NCBI GenBank assembly: GCA_958298945.1
Contig: OY282610.1
Location: 67,639,088 to 67,703,087, forward strand
DNA from: Atherix ibis
Lineage: Eukaryota; Arthropoda; Insecta; Diptera; Athericidae
Direction: 5' to 3'
Length of the DNA: 64,000 nucleotides
In this document: positions 1 to 11,220 of the stretch, in pieces
Numbering within the stretch: the first letter of the stretch is position 1
Layout of the letters: each line of letters begins with the position of its first letter
Notes under the pieces: model-generated
What the model saw: the letters and a program-made list of their open reading frames with translations, nothing else
Told to the model about the DNA's origin: nothing
The model's database searches: none
Made by a program: the position numbers and the translations under genes

Positions 1-985
1 ATGGCCAATCCCTTTTCACTTTTGTGTCTCTTTTATTAATATTCGCCCAACCGTACCACGATTGTTTTTTTTTTATTTCTGCCAAATAATTCCTTCTCTC
101 CAGAAAGTTTTTTAATAGAAAAGAGAAAGAAAATCGAAAAAAGAAATTTTTTTTCCCTTTCTAAAAATGAACGGGAAAAAGTAATTAAAGGTAAAAGAGA
201 AAAATTGTAAAATTCACACATTTTCAAAAGCATTTTTCTGGTTCTTCTTTGAGAATTTCTTAAATTTTTTTTTTCAAATATTATTTATCCTTTTTCTTCT
301 TCTTCTTCCTGGTCTACTAATATTTCTCTCGTGTCTCTTTTCTCTCTAATTAATTTCTTCCTTTTGGTTCATTTTTCTTGCAAAAAATAAAATCAGCAGT
401 CACCTGCCATTTTGTTATTGATTTTGATTTAAGATTTTGAATTTTCGCTTGTTACATTTTTAATATTTTAGGGAAAATTCTGATGTTTTTGTAGGAGGGG
501 AGAGGGGGAAGAATCATATTAATTAATTTTGGACAATTTTAAAAATTTCTTTTATTTTTTTCAGCATAAAAATTTTCTGTAAATTTCATTAAGAATGCAA
601 AATTTGAACTAAAAATTATTATTTTTTTGCATGAAAATCGTCAAATTGGACTTATTTCATTGATAGACGTAGATTAACAGAAAAATCCTTTATTATGTAA
701 AAAGAATTTACATTTAAATAAGGGTAGAAGCATTGCTTTATTCTAAGCAAAACTTAAGTTTTTTTTTTACTGATTTAAAAGGAAAAATGAACGATTTTTT
801 TTTTTAAAATATTTTGAAAACTCATGCTTTCAATTACGATTAAACACTGTTCAGAAGACAGTTTTTTTTAAAAATATACTACGGTATTTTGAAAATGGAA
901 ATTATATAAGCAAAATATTAGTTTCTTAATGAATTTCATAAAAAGTTTCTTAATGAAAAAATTCTCTATTAATAATATATTTATA
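1..985. other. AT-rich intergenic or intronic filler
   Basis: This stretch is dominated by A and T runs, with a short TTC microsatellite near 293-310. Short open frames exist on both strands, but their composition is biased to Phe, Lys and Ile and they show no domain or splice context. I see no gene, RNA or mobile element before the mariner target site at 984-985. Confidence 0.6.
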
Positions 986-1014
986 TTAGGCGTATAAGTT
1001 AAACATGCGGGATT
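986..1014 (+). repeat. Mariner terminal inverted repeat, left
   Basis: The terminus begins TTAGGCGTATAAGTT directly after TA. It matches the reverse complement of the right end over about 29 positions with four differences. This end lies downstream of the transposase stop. Confidence 0.88.
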
Positions 1015-1061
1015 TTTGGCAAACTTTGAGTGTTTATTTTGAAAAATTGTTACAATATATT

Positions 1062-2100
1062 TTATTCAAAGTATTGTCCATCGGAAGCCACTACTTTTTC
1101 CCATCTTTCTGGCAACATATGGATTCTGCACCAAAAAAACTGCTCCGGTTTTGAGGCCAAGAATGAATCGAGCCAATTTTTGATGCCCTGTTCTGAAGTG
1201 AAGCGTATTCCGGTGAGGGCGTTTTCCATGGATCTAAACAAATGGTAGTCGGACGGGGCAAGGTCCGGGCTATACGGCGGGTGAGGCAAAACTTCCTAGC
1301 CACTGTTTTCCAAATAATTTTTAACCGGTCTTGCAACATGAGGCTGAGCGTTGTCATGATGGAAAATTATGGCTTCGTGTCTGGTCGCATATTCCGGGCG
1401 TTTTTCGGCCAATACTCGCTTCAAACGGATTAATTGTGTTTGGTAGAGGTCGCCTGCGATCGTCTGGTCCGATTTCAATAGCTCATAATAGATCACACCC
1501 TTCTGATCCCACCAAATACAGGGCATTACCTTGGCGCCATGGATATTTGGCTTTGGCGTTGATTTGGCTGGTTGGCCGGGCTTCACATACGGTATTTTGC
1601 GCTTTGGGTTGTCGTAATGAATCCATTTTTCGTCGCCAGTAATGATTCGATTCAAAAACGACTTCTTCTTCTGCCGTTCAAGCAGCATTTCGGACATGCA
1701 AAATCTCCTTTCAACGTGTGTCGGCTTATAGTCATATGGGACCCAATTTCCTTGCTTTTGGATGAATCCTGCTGCTTTCAAACATTTTGAAATGGCTGCT
1801 TGAGTACCTCCCAATGATTTTGCAATTTATTCTTGAGTTCGACAACAGTCTTCGTCGAGTAATGCCTCCAAATCTTCATCTTCAAACTTTTTTGGCTGAC
1901 CTGGTCGTTCTTTGTCTTCCGTGTCAAAATCACCACTTCTGAACCGCACAAACCATCTCTCGCACGTTGAAATCGATGGAACATATTCAGGATAAGGTTC
2001 GGTGAGCAATCCATATGCTTCAGCTGCACTTTTTTTTCAAATTGAAGAAGTAAATCAACACTTTCCGCAAATGGGACTTTTTTGGTACGAAATTCGACAT
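1062..2100 (-). pseudogene. Mariner transposase (D34D), frameshift and two nonsense codons
   Basis: This would be a DDE/D transposase that cuts and integrates the mariner at TA sites. The start at 2100 gives MSNFVPKKSHLRKVLI, the expected mariner N-terminus. The span of 1039 nt equals 345 codons plus stop plus one extra base, matching the usual ~345-residue length. The extra base lies in an eight-A run (2030-2037) and shifts frame early in the helix-turn-helix region. In-frame stops follow at 1827-1829 (after DEDCCRTQE) and 1296-1298 (between NYLENSG and EVLPHPPYSPD). All three catalytic aspartates survive: GDEKWIHYDN, HHDNAQPHVA and SPDLAPSDYHLF, with 34 positions between the second and third. 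The linker motif reads WVPYDYKP. Family assignment is secure; subfamily is from recalled motifs. Confidence 0.93.
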
Positions 2101-2243
2101 TTTTGAAGCAAAAAAAAACTTTGTTGTTGACACTATTTCGTTCAATGACTGATCGAGAATGAATGACAGATGTTTAACCTCGAAAATGCCATATGAGTTA
2201 TTATTAACACAAACCATGTGTAAAAGTTATGTCATCTGTTGTC

Positions 2244-2272
2244 AATCCCGCATTTTTAAGTTATACACCCAA
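2244..2272 (-). repeat. Mariner terminal inverted repeat, right
   Basis: Read on the minus strand, the end starts TTGGGTGTATAACTT and is followed outward by the TA target duplication. This is the promoter-proximal (5') end of the transposase gene. Confidence 0.88.
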
Positions 2273-3484
2273 TAATAAAAGAAACACTGTTCAAAGGAGA
2301 GATTTTTGTGTCTTCAAAATTTGCCTTTACAAAAAAAAAAATTTTTAAAATTCTATCTGAAAACGAGATTTGTACTCAACCAAAAAAAAATTCCTGAAAA
2401 TAAACACTTAAAGAAAAGTTCTTGAAAAAAATTCTTTAAAAAAAAGTTTAATTAAATAAAAAAAACACTTTGAAAACTTCTCTCGGAAAAATTTAAAAAA
2501 CAAAATGTTTTCTCTAAAGAAATCCCCAAAAAGAAACTCTTCGAAAAAAATTCTACCGTAAAATTCTTTGGAAAAAATATTAATTTTTAAAAAATCAACT
2601 TTAAAACTGGCATTTCAAGTCCTTCTAAAAATAGAATTTTAAGCAAATTGCTTTCAGAAATTCCTGAGAAAAATTGAAGGAAAATTTCTTTAACAACAAA
2701 TAATTTTAAGAAAATGTTTCTAAAAAATTTCTCCTTTATAAAAAAAAATATTGCGAAAAATCCTCTCACAAAAATTATAAAAAAAAGTACTTTAAAAATC
2801 TTCAAAAAAATATCTTACAGAAAAACCTTTCAAAAAATGTGTTTTTAAGCAAAACTCAAAAATTCCTGAAAAAAACTGAACGAAAATTTCTGTAAAAATA
2901 AATATTTTCAAAAAAAAGTTCAATTATTTTTTAAAAACATGTCAAAACGCTATTTTTGAAGAAAAAAATCTTCCCAAATAATTAATTTAAAAAAATTTTA
3001 TTTTAAAAAGGATCATCTTAGAAACTTAAAAAAGGCTTTAGGAAATCGAATTTCTTGCAGGTGCTTTTAAAAACGCCACTTTAAGTAAATTCCTATTAAA
3101 AAATTTAAGAAAAAAACGTTCTTAAAGAAAAGTTCTTTAAAAAAAATTCTTTCAGAAGAGAAAGATTAGAAAAAAATCCTCTTTCTTATAAAAAAAAATA
3201 TCTTTTTAAACAAACTCCAAAAATAGCTCTTCGAAAAAAATTTTATCGGAAAAGGTCCCATGACAAAAATTAATTTAAAAAAAACCTTCACAATATTTTT
3301 TTGTAAGAAATCTGCTCCAAAAAATCTTTTATAACAAAAAAACAACTTCTAACAGAAAATTCCCGGCAAGTCCTTTTAAAAATGTAATTTTACTTTTTAA
3401 AAATTTTTCTAATAAAACAAAAAAAAAATCTCTTTGAAAAAAATAGGCGTTACAGAATGATTCTTTGAAATAAACAGTCTTACG
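2273..3484. repeat. A-rich degenerate repeat region
   Basis: The plus strand is very A-rich and recycles variants of short words such as AAAATTCTTT, TCCTGAAAAA and TTTTAAGCAAA. Some longer phrases recur, for example near 2640-2690 and 2850-2900, suggesting a decayed tandem array. No coding signal is seen. Confidence 0.45.
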
Positions 3485-3501
3485 CCCCCCCCCCCCCCCC
3501 C
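3485..3501. repeat. Poly(C) tract, 17 nt
   Basis: An uninterrupted run of 17 cytosines sits within otherwise A-rich sequence. It is the longest of eight G/C homopolymer runs in the window. Confidence 0.95.
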
Positions 3502-3659
3502 ACCCAATCACTCTGAAAACTCCTAATTTCAATGTTTCTCAATTATCCTTTTCAATGGGGAACAAAAAAAAATTAAAATAAAACAATTGAATTATTTTTG
3601 AAAATGCGCAATAAAATCGCAAGTTAAAAAGGACCTCAACCAAAACAAAAGAAACAATA

Positions 3660-4340
3660 ACAAGTGGGCGTGCTTAACGCCAAAACGGAACCGCGCGAAA
3701 GAAATGAACAGCAACGACTGGCCCATTGTGGCTTGTACCTTTTCGTTGCAGAAAACCCGCCAAGTGCACGTCCTCCGCAGTCGTACGAGCTACGACCAAC
3801 GTCCGACCAAAGTGAAATTAAACCTAATCACACGGGCCATCTCGTTCCCCCAACGCACCCACTCCAGCCATGTGATTTACATGTTCTCACCCTTTCCTTC
3901 TCGCCACTCGCAGATTGATTTTCTAATTGTTAATTGCGACTTTGAAGCCATAACAATCACTGTTGATGTAGTGAAAAGCAGAAAAACCGACGACGCGCGT
4001 GTTCAGTTGAAACGCATCCAAACTGCCCGCCGCACGGTGTTGTTGCCGCCACAAAACACACACGCACGTAGTTTTCGCCAAGCAGCGGTACTACTTGAAG
4101 AGGTGTGAGTGGCGGGCAATGCTACTCGTCCCTTTGCGCCAAAGCACTGCTCGACGGTGTGCTGTGCTTCGGTTCTTTACGTAACGTCGCGTCGTTTCGT
4201 CTTTTGTGCAATGCAATTCTCAGCGTTGCGTCGCGTTTGATTTACGGCAATGACGTGCTGCTTATTCAGCCTTGCGCTCACGTTACGAAGGGTGGTGAAT
4301 TTTGGGTTTTTGGTGTGACACCCACCGTCCTGCGTTAAGA
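3660..4340. other. GC-elevated unique island, possible regulatory DNA or exon
   Basis: Base composition rises sharply here, with many CpG dinucleotides and little repetition. It contains open frames of 134 codons (3704-4108) and 84 codons (3664-3918), but neither shows a recognisable domain, and overlapping frames are equally open. The segment could be a promoter, enhancer, untranslated exon or unrecognised mobile fragment. I cannot distinguish these from sequence alone. Confidence 0.35.
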
Positions 4341-7179
4341 AATTCTCGCGTGATTACTTCGCGGCCACATTTAATATTTTGTTAGCAAAAAAAAAAAATC
4401 TTCGTGCAGTTTAATTAAGTCAAACGTCTCCGCTTAATTGAGTCGCAGACTGCCTCTTTTCGGTTAATACCGCTTACGATGTGGTAAATAGGGTGGAGTC
4501 AGTTACTACAATATGTGTTGCCGCTCTCTCGTTCTCCTTCTCAGTCACAATTAAGTTTCATTTCTCCTTTTCCCATACAAACTTTAACATTCTCCTTGGT
4601 ATTTTTGCACTATTTTTTCTCTTTTTCTCTTAAGTAATAATTTATTTAAAAATAATTCGTTGTGATTTCAATGGCACACCAACCATCCGTCCTTAAAAAA
4701 AAAGAAAATTTAGAATTTGGTTTTTTTTTGTGCGAGGAGTGGAGGTAAGCTTTTTTCAATATTTTTTTTGGGGATTTTTACATAATTTTGATTGCTTTTG
4801 TTGAAAAAATTCAGAAAAAAGTAAAATTTTCACTATTTTTCTAGGGAGTTTTTTTTTGGGACTATTTTTTATTTAAAAATTACTACGAAAAACTAAAAAA
4901 AATAATTTGGCTTTTCTTCAATTAATTTTTTAGGTTTCTTTTAGGAACATTTTTTTTTTGAGAAAAGATTTTACATTTTTTTTTAAAACAGTAAAGTAAA
5001 AAGGACTTTTTTTTCTCTTCTCTCTTTTGATGAACATTTCTCCACTGAACAAACTGTTCTCTTTTTGAGAATAAAAAAACCGAAAATTTTTTTTATTAAA
5101 AAATGCAGGAAAAATGTATAAATTTTTCTATGTCAAAAGTTGAAAAAAAATTGATTTAACTGTGATATTATAAAAGGGAAAAAGGCTCCCTTTTTGCAAA
5201 TGTTAATAAGGATTTTGAGCGCATAAAAATATGATTTTTTTTTTGTTTCTTTAAAAAGAAAATCTGTATTTTTTTAATTATCAGAACTTAATTTATATAA
5301 AACTCTCCACAAAATAGAACAAAAAATTTGAAAATAATTTTAAAAGACCTTTTTTTTTAGGACAATTTGAAATCAATTTCTAATTAAAATGAAAAAAAAG
5401 TAAATTATTTGAAGGAGAAATTTATTCAATCATAAAAGGACGCCACAACTGACAAAGTGTCTTGCTTTGTCAGGAAATTCTAGTACTTTTTACTTGTTTT
5501 TCTTAAAAGCCTTCTCTCACCATCCCTGAGAGGTTTTATATTAAATGTTCATTTTTACCAATCATCACAGACCTTCCATCCTTTTACCAGTTTTTTTTTT
5601 AAAATATTAAAATTTTCGGTTGATGAAAAAAAAACAACTTAAATAACCGTCGATAATTTTCTCTATAAAAAGTCACTTTTTTATTGGGTCTAATACGCTT
5701 ACAAAGAACAATAAATAAAAAAGAAATCGAAAATGATTTAATATGCGAACTACTAACAGGAAATATTTCGAAAATTGTAGGTGAAAATATTTTGAAAAGA
5801 AAAAGGATTTTTTTTTTGTGTCCTCTCTCTTTCTCACTCTGGCCATTCGAAATTCTCAGTACCTCAACCGTGGTGTTAATTTGAAAATAGAAAAATATTT
5901 GATCTAACTTCATTATGTAGGAGAAGCTGGGGGGGGGGGCGTAGTCTGGGATCAGATAGACAAAGATAAACGTTCACAGAATAGTATTGTGATTGATTAC
6001 GTGTGAAATCGTACGCCCATCTTCTCAGACCTTTGGATTTCTGGTGTTTTTTTTTTTTAATTTATTTTACTTTACCACTCTCTCCTTAGGAACCTTATTT
6101 ACCCTTTAGATCTACCATTTCTATAAGTAAAGACTGTTTATAGCCAGTAGCAGAATCAAAACTCAAATAATGGCTTCTTAACGAGCTCGTAGTTGGGAAA
6201 AATTTGAATTTTTCTATTGTTTTTCTTATCTTATTTTCACCTCATTTTATGCATTTTCCAAATACAATTTTATGATTAATGTTTACAAGGAAAAAATTTA
6301 CAACAAAAAAAACACACCGAATCTTTTGAATCTTTTCTGCAAGAAAATTAATGTAAGACGAATTTCCAAAAAAAATCTATTATGCAAAAATTTAGAAAAA
6401 AATTAACATATTTTTTTTGATGAAAATAGAAAAAGAAAATCTTTTAATTTAAAAATAGTTAAAAATAAATGGTTTTTCAAAATTTTCGAAGAAAAAAAAA
6501 CAAAAATCAAAAAAAAAAAAAAACGTTAGACTTTCTTAAGAAAATTAATCAAAACAAACAATTTTGGACAAACAAGCTGAATTTGAAAATGGTTTTGCGC
6601 AAGGAATTTCGGTCAAATCTAAAAAGGATATCGGAAAAAACTTTTCGAAAAACTAAAACGCAAAATTGTTAAAACTTTTTAAAATTTTGTTCGTTGAAAA
6701 ATTGAAAAGAAAATCAAAATTTTTTGAAAACGATCATAAATATAAATATTTGGCGCTAAATTGAAGGGCGTAGAAAGCGTGGCATTAAATTGATGTCTTC
6801 GAAAAGAATTTAAAAAAAAAACTCAGAGATCATTTGAATTCCTTTAAAATTATAAAAAAAAATAATGTAGAAAAATTAACAATTTATCGTTTCGTAGAGA
6901 ATTTTCAGGTGCAGTTCGGTGAGAAATTGAACTAAATCGTAACCGATTGCAGATAAATCGAATAAAAGTATTAAAAAAGAGACAGCAGTATCTAACGTAA
7001 GACTCTAATTAAATTGTTGAAGGATGAAAAAAAAGGAAAAAACCATAAACAATAAAATTATCTGTAAGAAAATCGATTTCTGCTGCTTACTTAAGACAGT
7101 TTTCTCGTTTTGCAGTCACAAAGAGTGAGTTATTCGCAAAATTGTTAATGCAGAATGAACGAGACTAACAATCTCTTAC
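4341..7179. other. AT-rich filler, no gene seen
   Basis: This is long AT-rich, low-complexity sequence. It includes an 11-nt G run at 5929-5939. Open frames such as 5599-5913 (minus) are rich in Phe and Ile and have no recognisable motif. The region 6900-7170 is somewhat more complex but shows no coding evidence. Confidence 0.5.
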
Positions 7180-7509
7180 AGCGACACATTAAAAAGGGAC
7201 AAACACTTTCTGAGAGCGACACACCAGAAAGAGACAAACTCTTTCTGAAAGCAAGACACCAGACAGTGACAAACACTTCCTTAAAGCGACATACCAGAAA
7301 GAGACGAACACTTTCTTAGAGTGACACACCAGAAACAGACGAACATTTTCTTAGAGCGACACACCAGACAGTGACAAACACTTCCTTAGGGCGACATACC
7401 AGAAAGAGACGAACATTTTCTTAAAGCGACACACCAGAACGAGATAAACGCGTTTTTAGAGCGACACACCAGAAAGAGACGAAAATTTTCTTGGAGCGAC
7501 ACACCATTT
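7180..7509. repeat. 35-bp tandem minisatellite, about 9.4 copies
   Basis: Units begin with AGCGACACACCAGAAAGAG and end with a TTTCTTAG-like tail. Starts fall at 7180, 7215, 7250 and 7285, exactly 35 bp apart. Units vary at scattered positions (for example GAAAGAGAC versus GACAGTGAC), so the array is of moderate age. Weak similarity continues about one unit upstream. There are no unique spacers, so this is a tandem array and not CRISPR. Confidence 0.93.
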
Positions 7510-9143
7510 TGTTGTAAATTTTCCTCTTCTTTAATAAGAAAAAAACTAAATCTTCATAAAATATTAAAATATTAAATGAAAAAAAAAGAAAAACAAGGGA
7601 GCCAAAAAACCTATAAAAAAATTGTTGTGGGGGGGAGGGGGTTGGTGGTTGGAGTATATTCGAAACAAAAATAAAAACCAGTCTTAAAATGTAATTGAAA
7701 TTTTTTAAATAGCAAAAAAAATTAAATTTATGCAATGTGTTTTTTTCTTCATTTAAATTTTTTTTTCTTTTATTTTCCTTTTTTTTTTTGTTATTGCCAA
7801 ATTTTGCAAATATTTTATCTAATATTTTTTTCCGGCCAAAATACTTCTAAAAATATATAAAAATTAGTCAAATTCACTTGATTATTGCGATAAAAAGCAC
7901 AGTATTAAAGGGGCGGAGGGGGGGAGGTGCTTATCGATGAAATGCTCTTTTGAGCAACGGAGATAATGGAGTGAAGGTAGGAAAGAATGGAAAAAAATAA
8001 AAAGCGTCTCAAAAATGTTGGTAATTATTTAAAAGAATAGAAAATCCAACGAATTAATTACGCGACAAAACGCGACAAAATTTAATTCAAAACTCAAACA
8101 AAACCAAATAAAATACAAATGAAAATTTAATTGCAAAAATAAAGACAAAATAAATGGAAATAAAAAATTAATTTAATTAATAAACAAAACGAGATAAATT
8201 GAAATTTTCCATTAAAAATCTTTAATTAATTAAAAGAGAAAATCCAAAGAAAAGAAAAAAAAATACAAAAGATTGAAGAATGAGAGAAAAAGAAAAAAAA
8301 ACTGAAAAAAAACTGGACAAAATTGAGAGCAAAATGAGAGGAAATCCGGAACGAGTACGGCAAAATGAGTGCGTTCGTAAATTGAAATGGGAGCGAACTA
8401 AACAAACGGAATTCAATTAAAATTTAGTCGCAACAAAAAAAAAACAAACAAAACAAACAAATTACAATAACAAAATCGTAAATCATAACAGCAACAAAAT
8501 GGCAGCAAGGCAAACAACAGCAGCGACACGACAGAAAAAAACACAAATTTTTCTCCCTGCCCCTGATTAACGGTTTTTTTTTGGCTACTTGTGCTTGTGT
8601 AGAAAAGGGACAAAATAAGAACTGTGAGTACTTTTTGCATTCGTATTGTTTGCAAAAAATATTAACCGAGAGTGCATGTGCTCGGGATAAGCGGTCATGA
8701 CAATAATAATAATAATAATAATAAATGGCATATAATCTCTTCTAATTGATATTTAATGTGAGGCTGTGTATGTTATCTAAATTAAATTCTGACTGTGCCT
8801 CCTATGGGAGTTGAGTTGTCTCTCTTTCCCGCGTACATGTGCAGTACTAACCCTGCCCCTTTCTATTTTCAGTTGACGGTATTAATACTCCTCCCGTTTT
8901 CGAGATTTTTTCTTGTATTATCTGCCATTTTTTTTAAATATTTTTTTCCTTGTAATTATTTTGTAATTAAAAAAAAATTATAATAATTGCCACCAATTGT
9001 GTGTCATTCTTCCTTTCTTGTTCATAATTTATTTACAATTTGTTAATTTTTCCCAATTTTTTTCCAAATTTTTATAAAAAATTTTTTTAAAATTGTTTTT
9101 CAAATTTTCTTCAATTTTTTACTGTTTTTCTTTTTCAAATTTC
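7510..9143. other. AT-rich filler with an (AAT)n microsatellite
   Basis: The first half is strongly A-rich on the plus strand and carries G-rich patches near 7628-7640 and 7911-7925. An AAT/ATA microsatellite occupies about 8702-8723. The part around 8640-8890 is more complex and may be unique sequence. No gene or mobile element is recognised. Confidence 0.5.
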
Positions 9144-9727
9144 CTCAAATTTTTCTGAAATTTTTCTGAAATTTTTCTGCAATTTTTCTGAAATTTTTCT
9201 GAAATTTTTCTGAAATTTTTCTGAAATTTTTCTGAAATTTTTCTGAAATTTTTCTGAAATTTTTCTGAAATTTTTCTGAAATTTTTCTGAAATTTTTCTG
9301 AAATTTTTCTGAAATTTTTCTGAAATTTTTCTGAAATTTTTCTGAAATTTTTCTGAAATTTTTCTGAAATTTTTCTGAAATTTTTCTGAAATTTTTCTGA
9401 AATTTTTCTGAAATTTTTCTGAAATTTTTCTGAAATTTTTCTGAAATTTTTCTGAAATTTTTCTGAAATTTTTCTGAAATTTTTCTGAAATTTTTCTGAA
9501 ATTTTTCTGAAATTTTTCTGAAATTTTTCTGAAATTTTTCTGAAATTTTTCTGAAATTTTTCTGAAATTTTTCTGAAATTTTTCTGAAATTTTTCTGAAA
9601 TTTTTCTGAAATTTTTCTGAAATTTTTCTGAAATTTTTCTCAAATTTTTCTCAAATTTTTCTCAAATTTTTCTCAAATTTTTCCCAAATTTTTCTGATTT
9701 TTCTCAAATTTTTCTCAAATTTTTTTC
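9144..9727. repeat. 11-bp minisatellite CTGAAATTTTT, about 53 copies
   Basis: From 9155 to 9638 there are 44 consecutive 11-bp units CTGAAATTTTT with a single variant (CTGCAATTTTT at 9177). Flanking units change to CTCAAATTTTT (9144, and 9639 onward), then CCCAAATTTTT, then decay. Such homogeneity implies recent expansion or homogenisation. The 11-bp spacing is close to one helical turn, so each AAATTTTT tract faces nearly the same side of the helix. An open minus-strand frame across the array merely spells an 11-residue repeat and is not a gene. Confidence 0.97.
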
Positions 9728-10260
9728 AAATTATTTTCAATTTTTTCAAATTTTTTAAAATTATTTTGTTTTTTTATTTATCTTTGTTTTTTTTTTTAAA
9801 TATTTCGTCCTTTTTCCCAACTTTTTGTCACATTTTTCTTTTCACATTATTTTTCTCAAATTTTTCTCAATTTTTCTCAAACTTTTTTAAAATTAATTCA
9901 ATTTTTCTCAAATTAATTTTTTTTTTCTTCAAATTATCTTTATTTTTAAATTATTTCGTCCTTTTTTCCAAGTTTTTATCATATTTTGCTTTTCAAATTA
10001 TTTGAATTTTTCTTAATTTTATTTAATTTTTTACAAAATTTTTCTTAAATTGTTTCAAATAATTTTCGAATTATTTTTCATATTATTTTAATTATGTTCA
10101 AATTTTCTTGTTTTTTTTTCATATTTCGTCCTTTTTTCCAAGTTTTTATCATATTTTTGTCAATTTGTTTAAAATTATTTTAATTTTTCTCAAATTTTTT
10201 AAACAATTTTTTTTTCCATTTTGTTTTCAACATTTTTTCATACAATTTTTAATTGTTATT
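9728..10260. other. T-rich degenerate repeat tail
   Basis: This is T-rich sequence with repeated phrases such as TTTCGTCCTTTTTTCCAAG and TTATCATATTTTTG near 9800, 9955 and 10125. It is probably a decayed tandem repeat adjoining the 11-bp array. No gene is seen. Confidence 0.5.
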
Positions 10261-10331
10261 TTTATTAATATAAAATTAGAAATAAAAAGGAAAATTTTTT
10301 TCCTTTTTATTTCTAATTTTATATTAATAAA
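10261..10331. repeat. Perfect inverted repeat, 34-bp arms, 3-nt loop
   Basis: The left arm 10261-10294 is the exact reverse complement of the right arm 10298-10331, separated by TTT. The arms are AT-rich with a GGAAAA/TTTTCC centre. The symmetry stops abruptly at both outer ends, as expected of a single inverted-duplication event or a compact foldback element. Its RNA would form a nearly perfect hairpin. Confidence 0.95.
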
Positions 10332-10400
10332 TTTTAAATTTTTACTTTACAAATTTTATTAATTTTTTATTATTTTTTAAATTTATTTTTATTATTTTAC

Positions 10401-10912
10401 TTTCAAATTGGTACACTTTATATGGTTTTGCATGTAATTTATTTCAATGAAGGAAAAAATAGTAACGAATTTAGAAATAAATGAGACAGAACCGAGTAGG
10501 GCAATAGGAAGAAAAAAGATAATCAAAAAATTGGATTAAAATTAGAGAGAAGAAAAGGAGAGAAAAACACTTTACATTGTTAGAAGTTGGAAAGAGACCG
10601 GGAATGAAAAGTTCTACTTTTAGGCGGGCACGAATAGCGATCGATTCGTGGGGGTGGAGAGTAGTTGCTCTGCCAATTCGATTTGATGGCATATTCGCAA
10701 AGGACAAACGATCGATTAATCACTTGTAAAGGGGTACGGGGGGTGCTGAGAAAAAGAGTGGCACACGCTGATAGTGAGGAAAAAAAAACAAAAATTAACA
10801 ATTGAGAAAATACTGTACGATCGACAAAAAAGAAAAGGACAAAAAGAAGAAAATTCAGTTAATGAAAAAAGGGCAGAAAGAGACGACGAGAGAGAAACCG
10901 TGAATATTCTCA
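10401..10912. repeat. Duplicated segment, copy A
   Basis: This segment aligns with 13289-13672 in the same orientation. Shared landmarks are TTTCAAATTGGTACACTTTA near the left end, a GC-rich core with GGCGGGCACGAATAG, GATCGATTCGTG and ACAAACGATCGATTAATCAC, then ACTGTACGATCGACAAAAAA, and finally a GAAACCGxGxAxT end. Copy A carries about 40 extra bases before the GC core and about 20 more after it. The copies are otherwise close, particularly in the core. It may be a local segmental duplication or an unrecognised non-autonomous element. Confidence 0.88.
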
Positions 10913-11220
10913 TTATCGGGCAATGATTTTCACTTATTATGATCGTTAAGCGTTTGTGATTCGACTGTGAAATTGATAGCAAAAAATCTGTCCTGCTGTA
11001 CGGAAGGCGGGGATGGTAGTTATGGAGTTGATGATTTTTTTGGTCAATCATCTCGGAACTTGTTAAGAAACGTGCGCGTAATCGAACAGATCGTATTCTT
11101 TGGTACACTGGCTGATAATGTTTGGTCGAGGTGTGTGGAGGAATGGCAACCGGAGGTGTTGGGAGAGGTATCTTGTCGGTGCCGGTTAAGTTTGGCTTCT
11201 GCGTTAAGTAATTTTCGGTT
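10913..11220. other. GC-elevated unique island next to copy A
   Basis: The sequence is complex and CpG-containing, with phrases such as GTGCGCGTAATCGAACAGATC and AGGTGTGTGGAGGAATGGCA. A 111-codon plus-strand frame begins at 10967 but has no recognised domain and ends in AT-rich filler. It is either flanking unique DNA or part of a larger repeated unit not present in copy B. Confidence 0.3.

Larger units (their letters stand above)
986..2272 (-). mobile_element. Full-length mariner transposon, cecropia-type, inactivated
   Basis: A complete 1287-bp element is delimited by TA dinucleotides (984-985 and 2273-2274) and ~29-bp terminal inverted repeats. The transposase is encoded on the minus strand. 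The length matches the ~1.3 kb usual for mariner. The protein carries the D34D catalytic layout and the C-terminal signature LPERWEKVVASDGQYFE, which I associate with the cecropia subfamily, the group that includes Hsmar1. Base composition is clearly richer in GC than both flanks, which marks it as a recent arrival. Only three coding lesions are visible, so it is a fairly young copy. With both ends intact it could in principle be mobilised by a transposase supplied from another copy (inference). Confidence 0.93.

Noticed and set aside
1030..1814. Open frames on the plus strand and in alternate frames of the mariner
   Set aside because: They overlap the recognisable minus-strand transposase and have no motif of their own.
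3704..4108. 134-codon plus-strand frame as a gene
   Set aside because: It overlaps another open frame in a GC-elevated, stop-poor island, and no domain was recognised.
7180..7509. CRISPR-like array
   Set aside because: Repeats are directly contiguous with no unique spacers, and the context is eukaryotic.
9119..9643. 174-residue minus-strand open frame with an 11-residue repeat
   Set aside because: It is the translation of the 11-bp minisatellite; 33 bp equals 11 codons, so the frame stays open by arithmetic only.
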